A stretch of DNA of 64,000 bases from Semisulcospira habei (Eukaryota > Mollusca > Gastropoda > Semisulcospiridae): NCBI GenBank assembly GCA_036245525.1, contig BTPG01000006.1, forward strand, positions 88,442,139 to 88,506,138. The letters run 5' to 3'. Under the pieces are notes generated by a model that saw only the letters and a list, made by a program, of their open reading frames with translations, made no database searches and was not told the origin of the DNA. The translations under genes and the position numbers were made by a program. Positions 10,971 to 19,046 of this stretch are shown in pieces. Numbering within the stretch: position 1 is the first letter of the stretch; each line of letters begins with the position of its first letter.

Positions 10971-11211
10971 AGCGAACACGTCTATACGCTGCAAGCTAAA
11001 GGAAAGAACTGGTTTGGCTTGGCTGCTCGGACAGTTACCCATATGAGGTGGGAAGGGAGGCTACCCGGGTACCAGGTCACAGCACCCTGGTGGCCTCCCC
11101 TGGCCCTAAAGGTACACATCGTAAGTTTTTGGGCTAAAATTACGCTAGCTATAGGTTGTTCCATTGTAGTAATGACATCGGTAATGTTTTTGAGGAAACA
11201 AAAGTCCTTTG

Positions 11212-11282
11212 GCTGACATGAGCCCTGGATGGCCCATGCACTGACGTGCATGGGCCATCCAGGGCTAATGTTGGCCTCATGA
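11212..11282. repeat. Short perfect palindrome next to element A
   Basis: AGCCCTGGATGGCCCATGCA faces TGCATGGGCCATCCAGGGCT around CTGACG. The outer bases (CATGAG / CTCATG) extend the pairing loosely. Not a member of the numbered families. Confidence 0.7.
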
Positions 11283-11444
11283 GCTTTTCCTTACAAGGTG
11301 GTTTCTCTTCTCAAGCCTATGCATCACAATGATAGTGTGAACATAAATGCTGACTGTACCTCTCCCAGGTATCACATTATACTGACCAGTATTCAACAGC
11401 AGGTATGACAAGAAAGTGTTATTAGGTCAAAGTCACACACCAAC
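11283..11444. other. Non-coding, between element A and HPS5 end
   Basis: No coding signal on either strand and no clear polyadenylation signal that could be tied to a transcript end. Confidence 0.4.
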
Positions 11445-11666
11445 TCACATTCTAACCCTTTGGCTGTCAGCAGCGTTGTTTGGGTCACGATGATTCCTGC
11501 AGGAATCTTTGTGACAAAAAACGCTAATGACAGCCAAAGGGTTAACTACTGGAGGTAGGTGTAAAAATTTCCAGTACCTCACGATACTTGTGTTGACGCC
11601 CCAGTGGCAGTCGGGGTCCTCGGCCAATTGACCCTCTGGGATTGGGGCACTTGACAGTCGTGCAAA
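11445..11666 (-). CDS. HPS5: Candidate last exon of HPS5 (tentative)
   Basis: A good acceptor, TTTTGTGTCTGTTCAG, precedes a phase-0 frame reading FARLSSAPIPEGQLAED then PDCHWGVNTSIVRYW, and the last clear exon (12,616-12,690) also ends in phase 0. If no donor is used, the frame runs through a family 3 palindrome and stops at 11,445-11,447, so about 31 C-terminal residues would be transposon derived. An internal GTACTG at the SIVRYW point is a weak alternative donor. No homology supports it; only splice phase and position do. Confidence 0.35.
   Translation of the reverse strand, partial: FARLSSAPIPEGQLAEDPDCHWGVNTSIVRYWKFLHLPPVVNPLAVISVFCHKDSCRNHRDPNNAADSQRVRM
11453..11544. repeat. Palindrome, family 3
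   Basis: TAACCCTTTGGCTGTCAGCAGCG pairs with CGCTAATGACAGCCAAAGGGTTA; the centre is GATTCCTGCAGGAATC. Arms are about 40 bases. Overlaps the candidate last HPS5 exon. Confidence 0.8.
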
Positions 11667-11899
11667 CTGAACAGACACAAAACAAGAATACGCGACATGA
11701 AAACAAACATGAGCACCATGGCCTTGACCTTCAAGATAGTGACAAAATTCTTGCTGAAAATTCTTGCACAAGACACATTCTTTCACTAATATCTATTAAT
11801 ATAATATGTTTGAAGAAAATCGATCCAGCAGTTTTTGAGATCTCAAGTTCACAAAAACAAGTATGGTCACCGTGACCTTGCCCCTGGAGATAGCGATTT

Positions 11900-12020
11900 G
11901 CTTTGTTTTCAGGGCAAACCTTTCACAAAGGTCTATCAGCAACTCAGATTAGAGCCAAATAAGTCAGAGGTGTTGCCTGAACAAAGAGGCCTGGACAGAC
12001 AGATATCCATGCACTCAGAT
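11900..12020. other. Unexplained open stretch on plus strand
   Basis: After a TTTGTTTTCAG acceptor-like sequence a plus-strand frame reads GKPFTKVYQQLRLEP and continues to the G-rich tract. It could be an exon of the convergent LARGE gene or chance; I recognise no LARGE segment in it. Confidence 0.25.
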
Positions 12021-12057
12021 GGACAGTATACTCCCCCTCCTCCCATATACTGCAATG

Positions 12058-12316
12058 CGGTTGGGGGGGTTGGGGGGTGGAGGGGTGGGGGGGGGTTGGG
12101 GGTGCAGGGGTGGGGGTGGAGGGGTGGGGTGGGGGGGTTGGGGGGTGGAGGGGTGGGGGGGTGGGTGGGTGTGGGGTGGGTGGGTGGTTGAGGTGGGGGG
12201 GGGGTGTGGGGGTCAGGGTGGGGGGTGGGGGAGGGGCAGTGGTATAATAAATGCATTATTAGCCACACACTTAAGAACGTTTCGGGGGGGGGTGGGGGGG
12301 GGGGGGTGGGTGGTTG
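12058..12316. repeat. G-rich low-complexity tract
   Basis: Long runs of G separated by T, TT or TGGA, in two blocks (12,058-12,236 and 12,283-12,316), with C-rich complement. Dozens of G3+ runs make quadruplex formation likely on the plus strand. Frames through it give only Gly/Trp/Val or Pro/His/Thr runs and are not genes. Confidence 0.9.
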
Positions 12317-12400
12317 GAAGAGGCCTCAATACTGTGCAAAAAATGTAACATGTTAACAACTTCAGTGCAGAGAAAAAGTTAACTAACATCGCCTGACTGG

Positions 12401-12462
12401 AAGAGGCATAGAACCTCATGAGCCCCCGCAAGTGCAGGGGCTCGTGAGGTTCTATGCCTCTT
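12401..12462. repeat. Hairpin palindrome, family 1 (copy 1)
   Basis: AAGAGGCATAGAACCTCATG and its near complement flank a CCCCCGCAAGTGCAGGGG centre; one mismatch (CTCGTGAGG). It is the copy nearest the 3-prime end of HPS5. Confidence 0.85.
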
Positions 12463-12615
12463 GCTGACCCCATTTATCCCTGTGTCCCATTGGACATCAA
12501 AGATCAGCAATGAATGATGACTGCTGGTCTGATGGACCTACAGTAGTTGGCCTATGTACATAGGCTCGCTTTCATCATCATACATAAAAAGACTTGGGCA
12601 AGGACAGAAACTCAC

Positions 12616-12690
12616 CAGATTCTGGTAGCTGTCGTCGCGGCTATATCTGCTCTGTAAGGCCGCCTTCTCACGTGTCACAGCATAGTGAAC
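12616..12690 (-). CDS. HPS5: HPS5 exon, C-terminal extension
   Basis: Acceptor GCATTTCAG, donor GTGAGT, both phase 0. Reads VHYAVTREKAALQSR then YSRDDSYQNL. Vertebrate HPS5 stops soon after the SYLW-equivalent, so this is an added tail; charged and without known motif. Confidence 0.65.
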
Positions 12691-12810
12691 CTGAAATGCA
12701 ACAAACATTTCTTGCATCTGATGACATCCATTCATCTCTCTTCATCAGGGAAAAGTATATTTGACTGAATCCCTTCAGGGCTGGAAAAAATGTGAACAAG
12801 ATCCAACTGC

Positions 12811-12871
12811 AAGAGGCAAAGAACCTCATGAGCCCCCGCAGATGCAGGGGCTCATGGGGTTCTCTGCCTCA
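12811..12871. repeat. Hairpin palindrome, family 1 (copy 2)
   Basis: AAGAGGCAAAGAACCTCATG against CATGGGGTTCTCTGCCTCAT; three mismatches. In the intron between the last two clear HPS5 exons. Confidence 0.8.
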
Positions 12872-13078
12872 TGCCAACCCTATTTATTCATATCCATATG
12901 TGAATTCATAATCGGAGAACAAAAAACTCTGCTCGCTCACAAGACACAGTTTTGCATTTAATCTAACAACTAACGTGACCTTTAAAAAAAATGTTGTAAA
13001 CTGTTTGTCTTTGCACAAACTCACATGTACACATTCAGATCTATCAGTCTGCTTAAAATGTTTCAAGTCTATCTGTAC

Positions 13079-13154
13079 CTGCGGCGAGACGTGAACCGGC
13101 TTTTTGGCCCACAGGTAGCTGTCCACTTTCTCCAGCATGTTGTGTATCACCAGC
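13079..13154 (-). CDS. HPS5: HPS5 exon, conserved C-terminal helix
   Basis: Begins in phase 2 (completing Arg) and ends in phase 0 before GTACAG. Reads LVIHNMLEKVDSYLWAKK then PVHVSPQ. The MLEKxDxxLW block is the strongest single match to vertebrate HPS5, where it closes the protein. Confidence 0.9.
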
Positions 13155-13227
13155 CTGTAACAGCAACCATGGCAACAGAAGTCATTTAACTAGATCGCTG
13201 AGAAAAAAATTAGCACAACCCAGCCGC

Positions 13228-13289
13228 AAGAGACATAGATCCTGATGAGCCCCCGCAATTGCGGGGGCTCTTGAGGATCTATGCCTCTT
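13228..13289. repeat. Hairpin palindrome, family 1 (copy 3)
   Basis: AAGAGACATAGATCCTGATG pairs with CTTGAGGATCTATGCCTCTT; the centre GCCCCCGCAATTGCGGGGGC is a perfect 20-base palindrome. Confidence 0.85.
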
Positions 13290-13592
13290 TCTGACACCAC
13301 TTTGTATCCATGTTCCTTGCACGACTGGGCCTCCTTGGCGTGTAATGAACAAAGATTTCCAAAACACAATCTGCAACAACTGGCACTGAGGGGGTTGAAA
13401 CAACTATACAATCATTTTGAGTGGTAAACATGTCAAGCTACCTGACAACTCTGCAACCATTCAGGAACGGCACATCTGCCAAGCAAAACAAACCGTTTGG
13501 GAATACAACAGGAAAACACAGCATATTCACATCCCAATAGGAGAAGAAAAGATTCAAAGCTGTTTTCGGTCTTTGGAAGAAACTTCTTCCTT

Positions 13593-13796
13593 TAACCCAA
13601 AAACTGTTACTGACTACATGATTTGGCTGAAAAACGCAAAACATGTCTTTTCCACTCCTTTAACCCAAAAAGTGTTACTGACTACATGATTTGGCTGAAA
13701 GAGGCAAAACATGTCTTTTCCACTCCTTTAACCCCAAAACTGTTACTGACTACATGATTTGGCTGAAAGAGGCAAAACATGTCTTTTCCACCTTAT
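13593..13796. repeat. Tandem repeat, 68 bp x 3
   Basis: TTTAACCCAAAAACTGTTAC then TGACTACATGATTTGGCTGA repeats at intervals of 68 bases with few differences. Intronic in HPS5; no coding role seen. The units are nearly identical, so the expansion is recent. Confidence 0.9.
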
Positions 13797-13930
13797 AGTA
13801 ATGTCAGTAGCAGTCAAAGGATGAAAAAAAACCTATGGTCTTTTCACATGAAATTGTGGATCTGTATAATTCTGATGCCTGTTTACAGTGCAAAGTTGTA
13901 GAAAACGATGCCAAAATATGCACATCTTAC

Positions 13931-14150
13931 CTCTGCTGCTGTTCCAATGCTGAAAGAGCAATGCAAGTGCGATAAAATTCCTGACTGAAGTCACCATCTC
14001 CCCTGCTACCACTACCACAATGCTCAGGCGCAGGATCATCATTGCCACTGTCAGCTCCACAACACTGTTGGAGCAGCTTGACAGCAGTGCCGGCACCAAG
14101 ATGTTGAGCAGCAAGCAAACCTAGCGACATCCACGTCAACTGCTTGGACC
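13931..14150 (-). CDS. HPS5: HPS5 exon, C-terminal helical region
   Basis: Phase 1 in, phase 2 out; acceptor TCCTCATCAG, donor GTAAGA. Reads SKQLTWMSLGLLAAQHLG then AGTAVKLLQQCCGADSG and, after an acidic Gly/Ser insert, FSQEFYRTCIALSALEQQQR. The last part matches the vertebrate stretch ending ALELSEKFTRTCDILRIAEK. The insert between them is not in the human protein. Confidence 0.88.
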
Positions 14151-14283
14151 CTGATGAGGAAATAAAAGTAGCTTGATGTCAATTCTGCAGCAGTTATCAT
14201 TATGGATATTTTGTAAAATTTATGCTCTACATTGTATACGCATACAGGAGTACCTGTTTTGAGCAGTGGTTTGAAGAGTGGTC

Positions 14284-14374
14284 TTAACCCTTTGCGTGTC
14301 GGTAGCGGTTTTAGTTGTGATGATTCCTGCAGGAATCATTGTGACCGAAACCGCTAACGACACCCAAAGGGTTA
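14284..14374. repeat. Palindrome, family 3
   Basis: TTAACCCTTTGCGTGTCGGT and its complement around GATTCCTGCAGGAATC. Directly abuts a family 4 element on the right. Confidence 0.85.
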
Positions 14375-14585
14375 AAAGACAGGTGCCCTCTCAAGTGAAG
14401 TCTTGAAAGGCAAAAGGTGTCACCTGTCACTAAAGACCATTAATTATTTAGGTGACCGTATCCACCTTAACTCCTAAACTCCCCCAACGAAATGACTTCC
14501 ATTCGCAGAATTGGAGTCATTTAGTTCTGGGAGTTGAAGAGTTAATGATGGTTTTTAGTGACAGGTGATCTTCCACAAGAGAGGT
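14374..14585. repeat. Palindromic element, family 4, with inserted hairpin
   Basis: Outer arms CACCTGTCACTAAAGACCAT and ATGGTTTTTAGTGACAGGTG enclose a second inverted repeat (TTAACTCCTAAACTCCC / GGGAGTTGAAGAGTTAA), so one hairpin appears to have inserted in the loop of another. Confidence 0.7.
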
Positions 14586-14801
14586 CAATCAAAATAAGCC
14601 ATACAGTATTCCAGATGATATCAAGATTCTTTATAGCTTTAAAATGTTTTCCACCGAGTCCGCTACAGCCATCTAAGTGATGCTCTTCAGCCCCTTTGCT
14701 GTCAGTGATCACGAATTCCATGTCAGAGACCACTGCACGCTGGCCGACATTCGCGTGAAGAAACAGATGTAAATGGGACCAAAAAGAACACATGAATAAC
14801 A

Positions 14802-14862
14802 AAGAGACATAAACCCTCATGAGCCCCCGCAACTGCGGCGGCTCATGAGGGTTTATGTCTCT
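14802..14862. repeat. Hairpin palindrome, family 1 (copy 4)
   Basis: AAGAGACATAAACCCTCATG and CATGAGGGTTTATGTCTCTT pair without mismatch; a single G/C change lies in the centre. Confidence 0.85.
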
Positions 14863-15023
14863 TGCAGCTGGGTAGTATTTGCCCTTACCTTGACAGTTAC
14901 AGGGTCAAAGACAGGTGATCTCTGAGAAGGGTGGTCACATACAGCAGGTTATACTCTATTACAGATGATCTGTCACCCATTACTGTTCATCGGGGCTGCA
15001 TGGGACAAAAAGGAAATACACAC

Positions 15024-15314
15024 CTTTTTCACTCTCTCGAATGTTTCTGTCGGCTGATACAGGACCACCACTCACATCTTCTCTTCCTGAATCAGCTTTT
15101 TCACCTGAGGCTGACATATGTGACATAGCGCTACTTTGCGGCTGCGTAGTTGGGTGAGAATTCAAATCAAGCTTGTCACCCCCTAATAAGACAGCAGATG
15201 GGTCCAACGTATCAAACTGCTGTGTGTTTGGATAGTCAGGAGAATGTTTTGAAGCAGCATCCTTGTACAGGCTCATCAAGTGTTTCCATTCCGTCACGCT
15301 CCTTGGGGTAAACC
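15024..15314 (-). CDS. HPS5: HPS5 exon, TPRSVTEWKHLM segment
   Basis: Phase 1 in, phase 1 out; acceptor TTCATTCAG, donor GTGTGT. It opens with FTPRSVTEWKHLMSLYKD, matching vertebrate PETVEEWKLLLHLIQS, and continues into a long Ser/Thr/Asp-rich tail (SPDYPNTQQFDTLDP, HMSASGEKADSG) with no human counterpart. Confidence 0.88.
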
Positions 15315-15372
15315 CTGAATGAACAAAATAAGATGGCAATTTTGAACATATCACTACTAGAATTCCTAGTAT

Positions 15373-15400
15373 GGGGTTCATGAGGATCTATGCCTCTTGC
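15373..15400. repeat. Half of a family 1 palindrome (copy 5)
   Basis: Only the right arm is present: TTCATGAGGATCTATGCCTC then TTGCAG. The left arm is missing. Sixty bases upstream of the acceptor of the exon at 15,024-15,314. Confidence 0.75.
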
Positions 15401-15461
15401 AGTTAGTTGGTGTTCAATTTCTCTCAGCAGTAAATGGGTTAACATCAGAAAATGTTCTCAC

Positions 15462-15574
15462 CATACTGCGCGGTCCCATCCAAAAGACTGATGTCACCCA
15501 ACTTGACGGCTAGCTGCAAGGCTCGCTCCCACTGATCCGTCTGTGTCAGAAGTCTCATGCAGCCTGGCCAATAG
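15462..15574 (-). CDS. HPS5: HPS5 exon, WPGCMRLL segment
   Basis: Phase 2 in, phase 1 out; acceptor GCTATTGGCC preceded by TTTCCAG, donor GTGAGA. Reads YWPGCMRLLTQTDQWERAL then QLAVKLGDISLLDGTAQY, matching vertebrate FWPGYLILCLELERRREAF and the SLMEGD stretch. Confidence 0.9.
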
Positions 15575-16137
15575 CTGGAAAGTATATACAGGTAAGTCTG
15601 TCACTGATGTTAAGCCTCACAACAAAAGATGGTTTTACTTTGTGAGGAGACTGATTCAGTGTGGCAGACAGATGAACCCTGATATCTGTTCCAATACTGT
15701 CTGATTAGCTTACTTTGAGTTGCCAAGAGACATCAGTCCTACCATTGAGATATCAAAGTCCATCAAACTGTCACATCTTGTTCTCAAAGTTAAAGCGATG
15801 AAATCTTTTGAGATGTGGCAAATGAGACTGGCAGCAATTGGTGTTACTGTCATGGTGCTTGAATGTGGCATGTCTTAAATGCTAGTCTCATATATGCTGC
15901 ACGTCATCGATGTACCTGGCCAACCTCACCTCTGACATACACGTGTGAAAGTGCAAAAAACAAACAAACTGATAACAGTCAACAGGCTATGTGTGCTCCA
16001 CAATGGAACAGGGCCATTCTGTATTTCAGGATATTTTAAAGTCAGAATACAAGCAAGTTCTCTATTCAGCTGTAGAGTTAAGCATGGATGAGTAACTCAA
16101 TCTGTCGATGTAATGGTGACTGCATGATCCATACAAG
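15575..16137. other. HPS5 intron, nothing recognised
   Basis: No hairpin family, no coding frame. Unique-looking AT-rich sequence. Confidence 0.5.
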
Positions 16138-16300
16138 CAAGAGGCATAAATTCTCATGAGCCCCTGCGGATGCAGGGGCTCATGAGAATTTATGCCTCTT
16201 GCAGTGAAAAAGTCTGGCTGAATGAGTGGTCTGTCAGCCTTATGGGATTCTGGAAAGTCTGAATTAGTCTCCAGGACAGAAGACTGTCACCCATGCATAC
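16138..16300. repeat. Family 1 hairpin (copy 6) with its right-flank unit
   Basis: Palindrome 16,138-16,201 (CAAGAGGCATAAATTCTCAT and complement, CCCCTGC/GCAGGGG centre), then a 100-base flank with GGCTGAATGAGTGGTCTGTC and GAATTAGTCTCCAGGAC also seen beside copies 8 and 14. Confidence 0.85.
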
Positions 16301-16488
16301 ATTGTATGTCAGATATGGGGTTGGTCAGCCACACCGATGACATGCTGCGTATCTGTATGCATCAATGCTGGACGATAACAAAGTCCAGAAGGATTCAGCC
16401 TGAATCCAAAGCAACTATAAACAATGTGCGACCAGCACACAAAACTATATCAAGAACGCGATAATAATGTCAAAGAAGACGTACACAC

Positions 16489-16729
16489 CTGTGCGTCCAA
16501 CACGCAGATAGAATTTGTGCCACTTCTCCATCCTTCACAAGGGACAGAAGCATGCCGAGCACTTCAGTGATGACCTCTGGCGTCAGCTTTGAGTTTTCTC
16601 CCCCTGAAGCATGCCTCGATGCTTCACTGGTGGTCCTGGGTGCAGGCTGGGGGGGTGGGAGGGAGAGAAGGCACTCAAGGACAGCCACTTTTCCATCTGT
16701 TGTTGATGCTAGCTGCTTGACCACTTCAG
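16489..16729 (-). CDS. HPS5: HPS5 exon, helical repeat region
   Basis: Phase 1 in, phase 2 out. The acceptor must be the second AG (CACAGAG/CT), because the first would create TAG with the preceding T. Reads EVVKQLASTTDGKVAVLECL then a Pro/Ser insert and LTPEVITEVLGMLLSLVKDG, with donor GTGTGT after CWTHR. Fits the poorly conserved region before WPGxxxL. Confidence 0.8.
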
Positions 16730-16787
16730 CTCTGTGAAGAATACACAGATTCACATTACAGCAAAAACCTGTTTTAAGCAAGCAGCC

Positions 16788-16999
16788 TTAACCCATTTAG
16801 CCCCGAGTCCCTACAGCAGGAGATGGGTTGACTATGATAATTCAAGGGTAGTGCCAGATTAGCTTGGCCCCTTCAGGTGCCAAGCTAATCTGGCACTACC
16901 CTTGAATTATCATGATCAGTCCATCTCCTGCAACTGGTACATAGTCATTAGGCAACACGTCCAAAATTGAGAAATGAGACCGTGGGGGTAAAAGGGTTA
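16788..16999. repeat. Palindromic TTAA element, family 2
   Basis: TTAACCCATTTAGCCCC to GGGGGTAAAAGGGTTA. Central arms ATAATTCAAGGGTAGTGCCA and complement. Its left end is 58 bases upstream of an HPS5 acceptor. Confidence 0.85.
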
Positions 17000-17167
17000 C
17001 TAGAGAGACCACCAGCCATTAAAAGACCATTAGGCACAAGTTACTCCATGAGGCGCAAGTTACTCTGGCGTTACCCTCCTGCTGTCAACGTCAGTCATTG
17101 TTCTGGCATTGGAGCCGAAACTGTCTTAACCCGCTCACTGCCAAGAAAAACTGAGCACCACCCAACT

Positions 17168-17204
17168 GCAAGAGGCACAGATCCTTATGAGTCCCCGCAA
17201 TTGC
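17168..17204. repeat. Half of a family 1 palindrome (copy 7)
   Basis: Left arm only: GCAAGAGGCACAGATCCTTA then TGAGTCCCCGCAATTGC; the partner arm is deleted. Confidence 0.7.
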
Positions 17205-17301
17205 CACTTTGAACCCTTGCTCCTTGGATAGCTGAGGATCTCTTTCGTTGAACCTACAATGATTACAAAACCACAAGCTGCATCCACTGGCAGAGAAGGG
17301 C

Positions 17302-17514
17302 TTAACCCTTTTAGCCCCAAGGTCCCATTTCTCAAATTTTGGAGGGGTTGCCTAGCGACTATGTACCAGTTGTAGGAGATGGACTGATCATGACAATTCA
17401 AGGGTAGTGCCAGATGAGCTTGGCGCCTTCAGGCGCCAAGCTCATCTGGCACTACCCTTGAATTGTCATGATCAATCCATCTCCTGTTGCAGGGACCCGG
17501 GGCTAAAAGGGTAA
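17302..17514. repeat. Palindromic TTAA element, family 2
   Basis: Complete copy: TTAACCCTTTTAGCCCC ... CCGGGGCTAAAAGGGTAA, with arms GACAATTCAAGGGTAGTGCC and complement and a GGCGCCTTCAGGCGCC centre. Ends 25 bases from the donor of the exon at 17,539. Confidence 0.9.
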
Positions 17515-17538
17515 AGAACCAGATCACAGATGTCTTAC

Positions 17539-17735
17539 ACGCGTGAAAATTAACAAAAGTCCCGAACCTCATGTGAGAAGGCATTGTGCCTAGCCGCTGG
17601 GTTAGGTATCTGGTCATGACCTGTTGCTGTGACTTGCCGTGCAGACGACACAGGTGCAGCATGTCACGCAGAGTTATCTGCCGGGGAAGCTCTGACGCAA
17701 AGTCCGCAACACGCAGTGGACTCAGCGAAAAAAGG
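17539..17735 (-). CDS. HPS5: HPS5 exon, LRDMLHLCRLH segment
   Basis: Phase 2 in, phase 1 out; strong acceptor CTTGTTTTTCAG, donor GTAAGA. Reads LFSLSPLRVADFASELP then RQITLRDMLHLCRLHGKS and QQQVMTRYLTQRLGTMP, matching the vertebrate block FFPSILPSDIIQLCHHHPAE followed by FLAYLDSLVKSR. Confidence 0.85.
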
Positions 17736-17779
17736 CTGAAAAACAAGAAAGATTGTGATTATCCACAAAATAAATATTA

Positions 17780-17876
17780 TACTAATGAGCAAAAGGATGC
17801 GACATTTCTTGAATCGTCTGAAATGGTGTTTCGAACGATTCCCAAAATGTTGCAGTTTTTTTGCTCGTCAGCATAC
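17780..17876. repeat. Palindrome, family 6
   Basis: ACTAATGAGCAAAAGGATGC and GCAGTTTTTTTGCTCGTCAG are inverted ends around GAATCGTCTGAAATGGTGTTTCGAACGATTC-like arms. Confidence 0.7.
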
Positions 17877-18117
17877 ATGCAGTCACTGGCACTGCCTACA
17901 ATGAGGGTGGCTGCATGCATCAGGAAATCACTTTATGGGATTGTTTTGTTATTGATGTTTGCACACTTGATACAAAATGTATTATGCATAAAAAATTCCG
18001 TTATGTTTTTTAAGTTGTGATAAGCTGGGTAATGCCAAAGTCATTATTAAGCATGAACATGGGTGACAGTGCGAAAAATTGAAATGACCAGAAACAGTCA
18101 AGTGACTAACTATGCCC

Positions 18118-18330
18118 CATAAACCATGGCCAGCAAGAGACATAAATTCTCATGAGCCCCTGCAGACGCAGGGGCTCATGAGAATGTATCTCTCTTGCAG
18201 ATGGAACAGGCTGGCTGAAGGGCTGTTCTGTATGAGCAAAAAGACTGAAATTCAGCTTTCTGGGGTTTTGAAAAAGCTGAATCAGTCTCCAGGACTGAAG
18301 ACTATCACCCAAGCATCAGGACCGAGGACA
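18118..18330. repeat. Family 1 hairpin (copy 8) with complete right flank: empty site for element C
   Basis: Palindrome 18,134-18,197, then a flank of about 130 bases ending GGGGTTTTGAAAAAGCTGAA, TCAGTCTCCAGGACTGAAG. The same flank beside copy 14 is split by DIRS element C exactly after TTTTGAAA. This copy is uninterrupted. Confidence 0.85.
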
Positions 18331-18367
18331 GCATCACCCACACATAAACAATAATCACATACGTTAC

Positions 18368-18488
18368 CTAGCAATGTGTCCCAGGAAGGAAGACTTGTTA
18401 GGTAGAATGCCAGAGCGCAGGTAGTCGAGTGAGCCTGTCACGTCTTTCGAGCCAATCTTCATCCACACGATGTCACCCGTCCCCAGCA
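18368..18488 (-). CDS. HPS5: HPS5 exon
   Basis: Phase 1 in, phase 2 out; acceptor GATGTGTGCAG, donor GTAACG. Reads LGTGDIVWMKIGSKDVTG then SLDYLRSGILPNKSSFLG and HIA. Joins in phase on both sides; the region is weakly conserved. Confidence 0.8.
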
Positions 18489-18543
18489 CTGCACACATCA
18501 ACATGACAACAATTTGTGGGTTTTTTTGACAATCTATAAATTA

Positions 18544-18690
18544 CAGCAGAACCTGTCTTGAGCGACCATCCTTATGATGAGAGATCATCTGTCATTAAAG
18601 ACCATCATTTAGGTGGCTGTAGCTGTGACTGTGGCTGTAGCCACCTAAATGATGGTCTTTCATGACATGGTTCACTCTTTTCCCAGTTCC
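18544..18690. repeat. Palindromic element, family 4
   Basis: ACCATCATTTAGGTGGCTGT and ACAGTCACAGCCACAG-like centre, closing with CCACCTAAATGATGGTCTTT. Outer ends CTGTCATTAAAG and CTTTCATGACATGG. Confidence 0.75.
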
Positions 18691-18786
18691 AGCTGCTCCG
18701 CAAGTTAGGAGGTTTATCATCATGACAAAGAGCCCCGACAGTCAAAGGGTAAAAATCCCCTCCTACATGCAGCTTGCTCAAAGGGG

Positions 18787-18999
18787 TTAACCTTTTAGCC
18801 CCAAGGTCCCATTTGTCAAATTTTGGAGATGTCGCCTAACAACTATGTACCAGTTGCAGGGGATGGATTGACCATGATAATTCATGGGTAGCGCCAGATT
18901 AGCTTGGCGCCTGAAGGCGCCAAGCTAATCTGGCACTACCCATGAATTATCATGGTCGATCAATCTCCTGCTGTAGGGACTTGGGGGTAAATGGGTCAA
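18787..18999. repeat. Palindromic TTAA element, family 2
   Basis: TTAACCTTTTAGCCCC ... TTGGGGGTAAATGGGTCAA; the inner arms around GGCGCCTGAAGGCGCC pair over some 45 bases. It ends 47 bases from the donor of the large exon. Confidence 0.88.
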
Positions 19000-19046
19000 G
19001 CATGCAAATGAAAAGAGAAATTGTCATGCTGAGAAGAATGACCTAC

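Larger units (their letters stand above)
5014..11202 (-). mobile_element. DIRS-like retrotransposon A, near full length, decayed
   Basis: The left end (5,014-5,095) and right end (10,995-11,202) are inverted copies of each other: both carry the ATTACCGATG-type start, a TAGCTAGCGTAATTTTAGCC block, GTGTACC, and a TACCCGGGTA stretch. Next to the left end is an internal complementary region (5,281-5,356) made of the complements of both ends joined. On the minus strand the order is gag (about 10,040 to 8,740), reverse transcriptase/RNase H (8,250 to 6,775) and tyrosine recombinase (6,700 to 5,458), the order of DIRS1-like elements, which integrate by recombinase and leave no target duplication. 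Every gene has frameshifts or stops, so it is dead in its own right. Confidence 0.85.

Noticed and set aside
11936..12268. Proline-rich frame of 110 codons on the minus strand and glycine-rich frames on the plus strand
   Set aside because: They are translations of the G-rich low-complexity tract; no start context, homology or splice signal.
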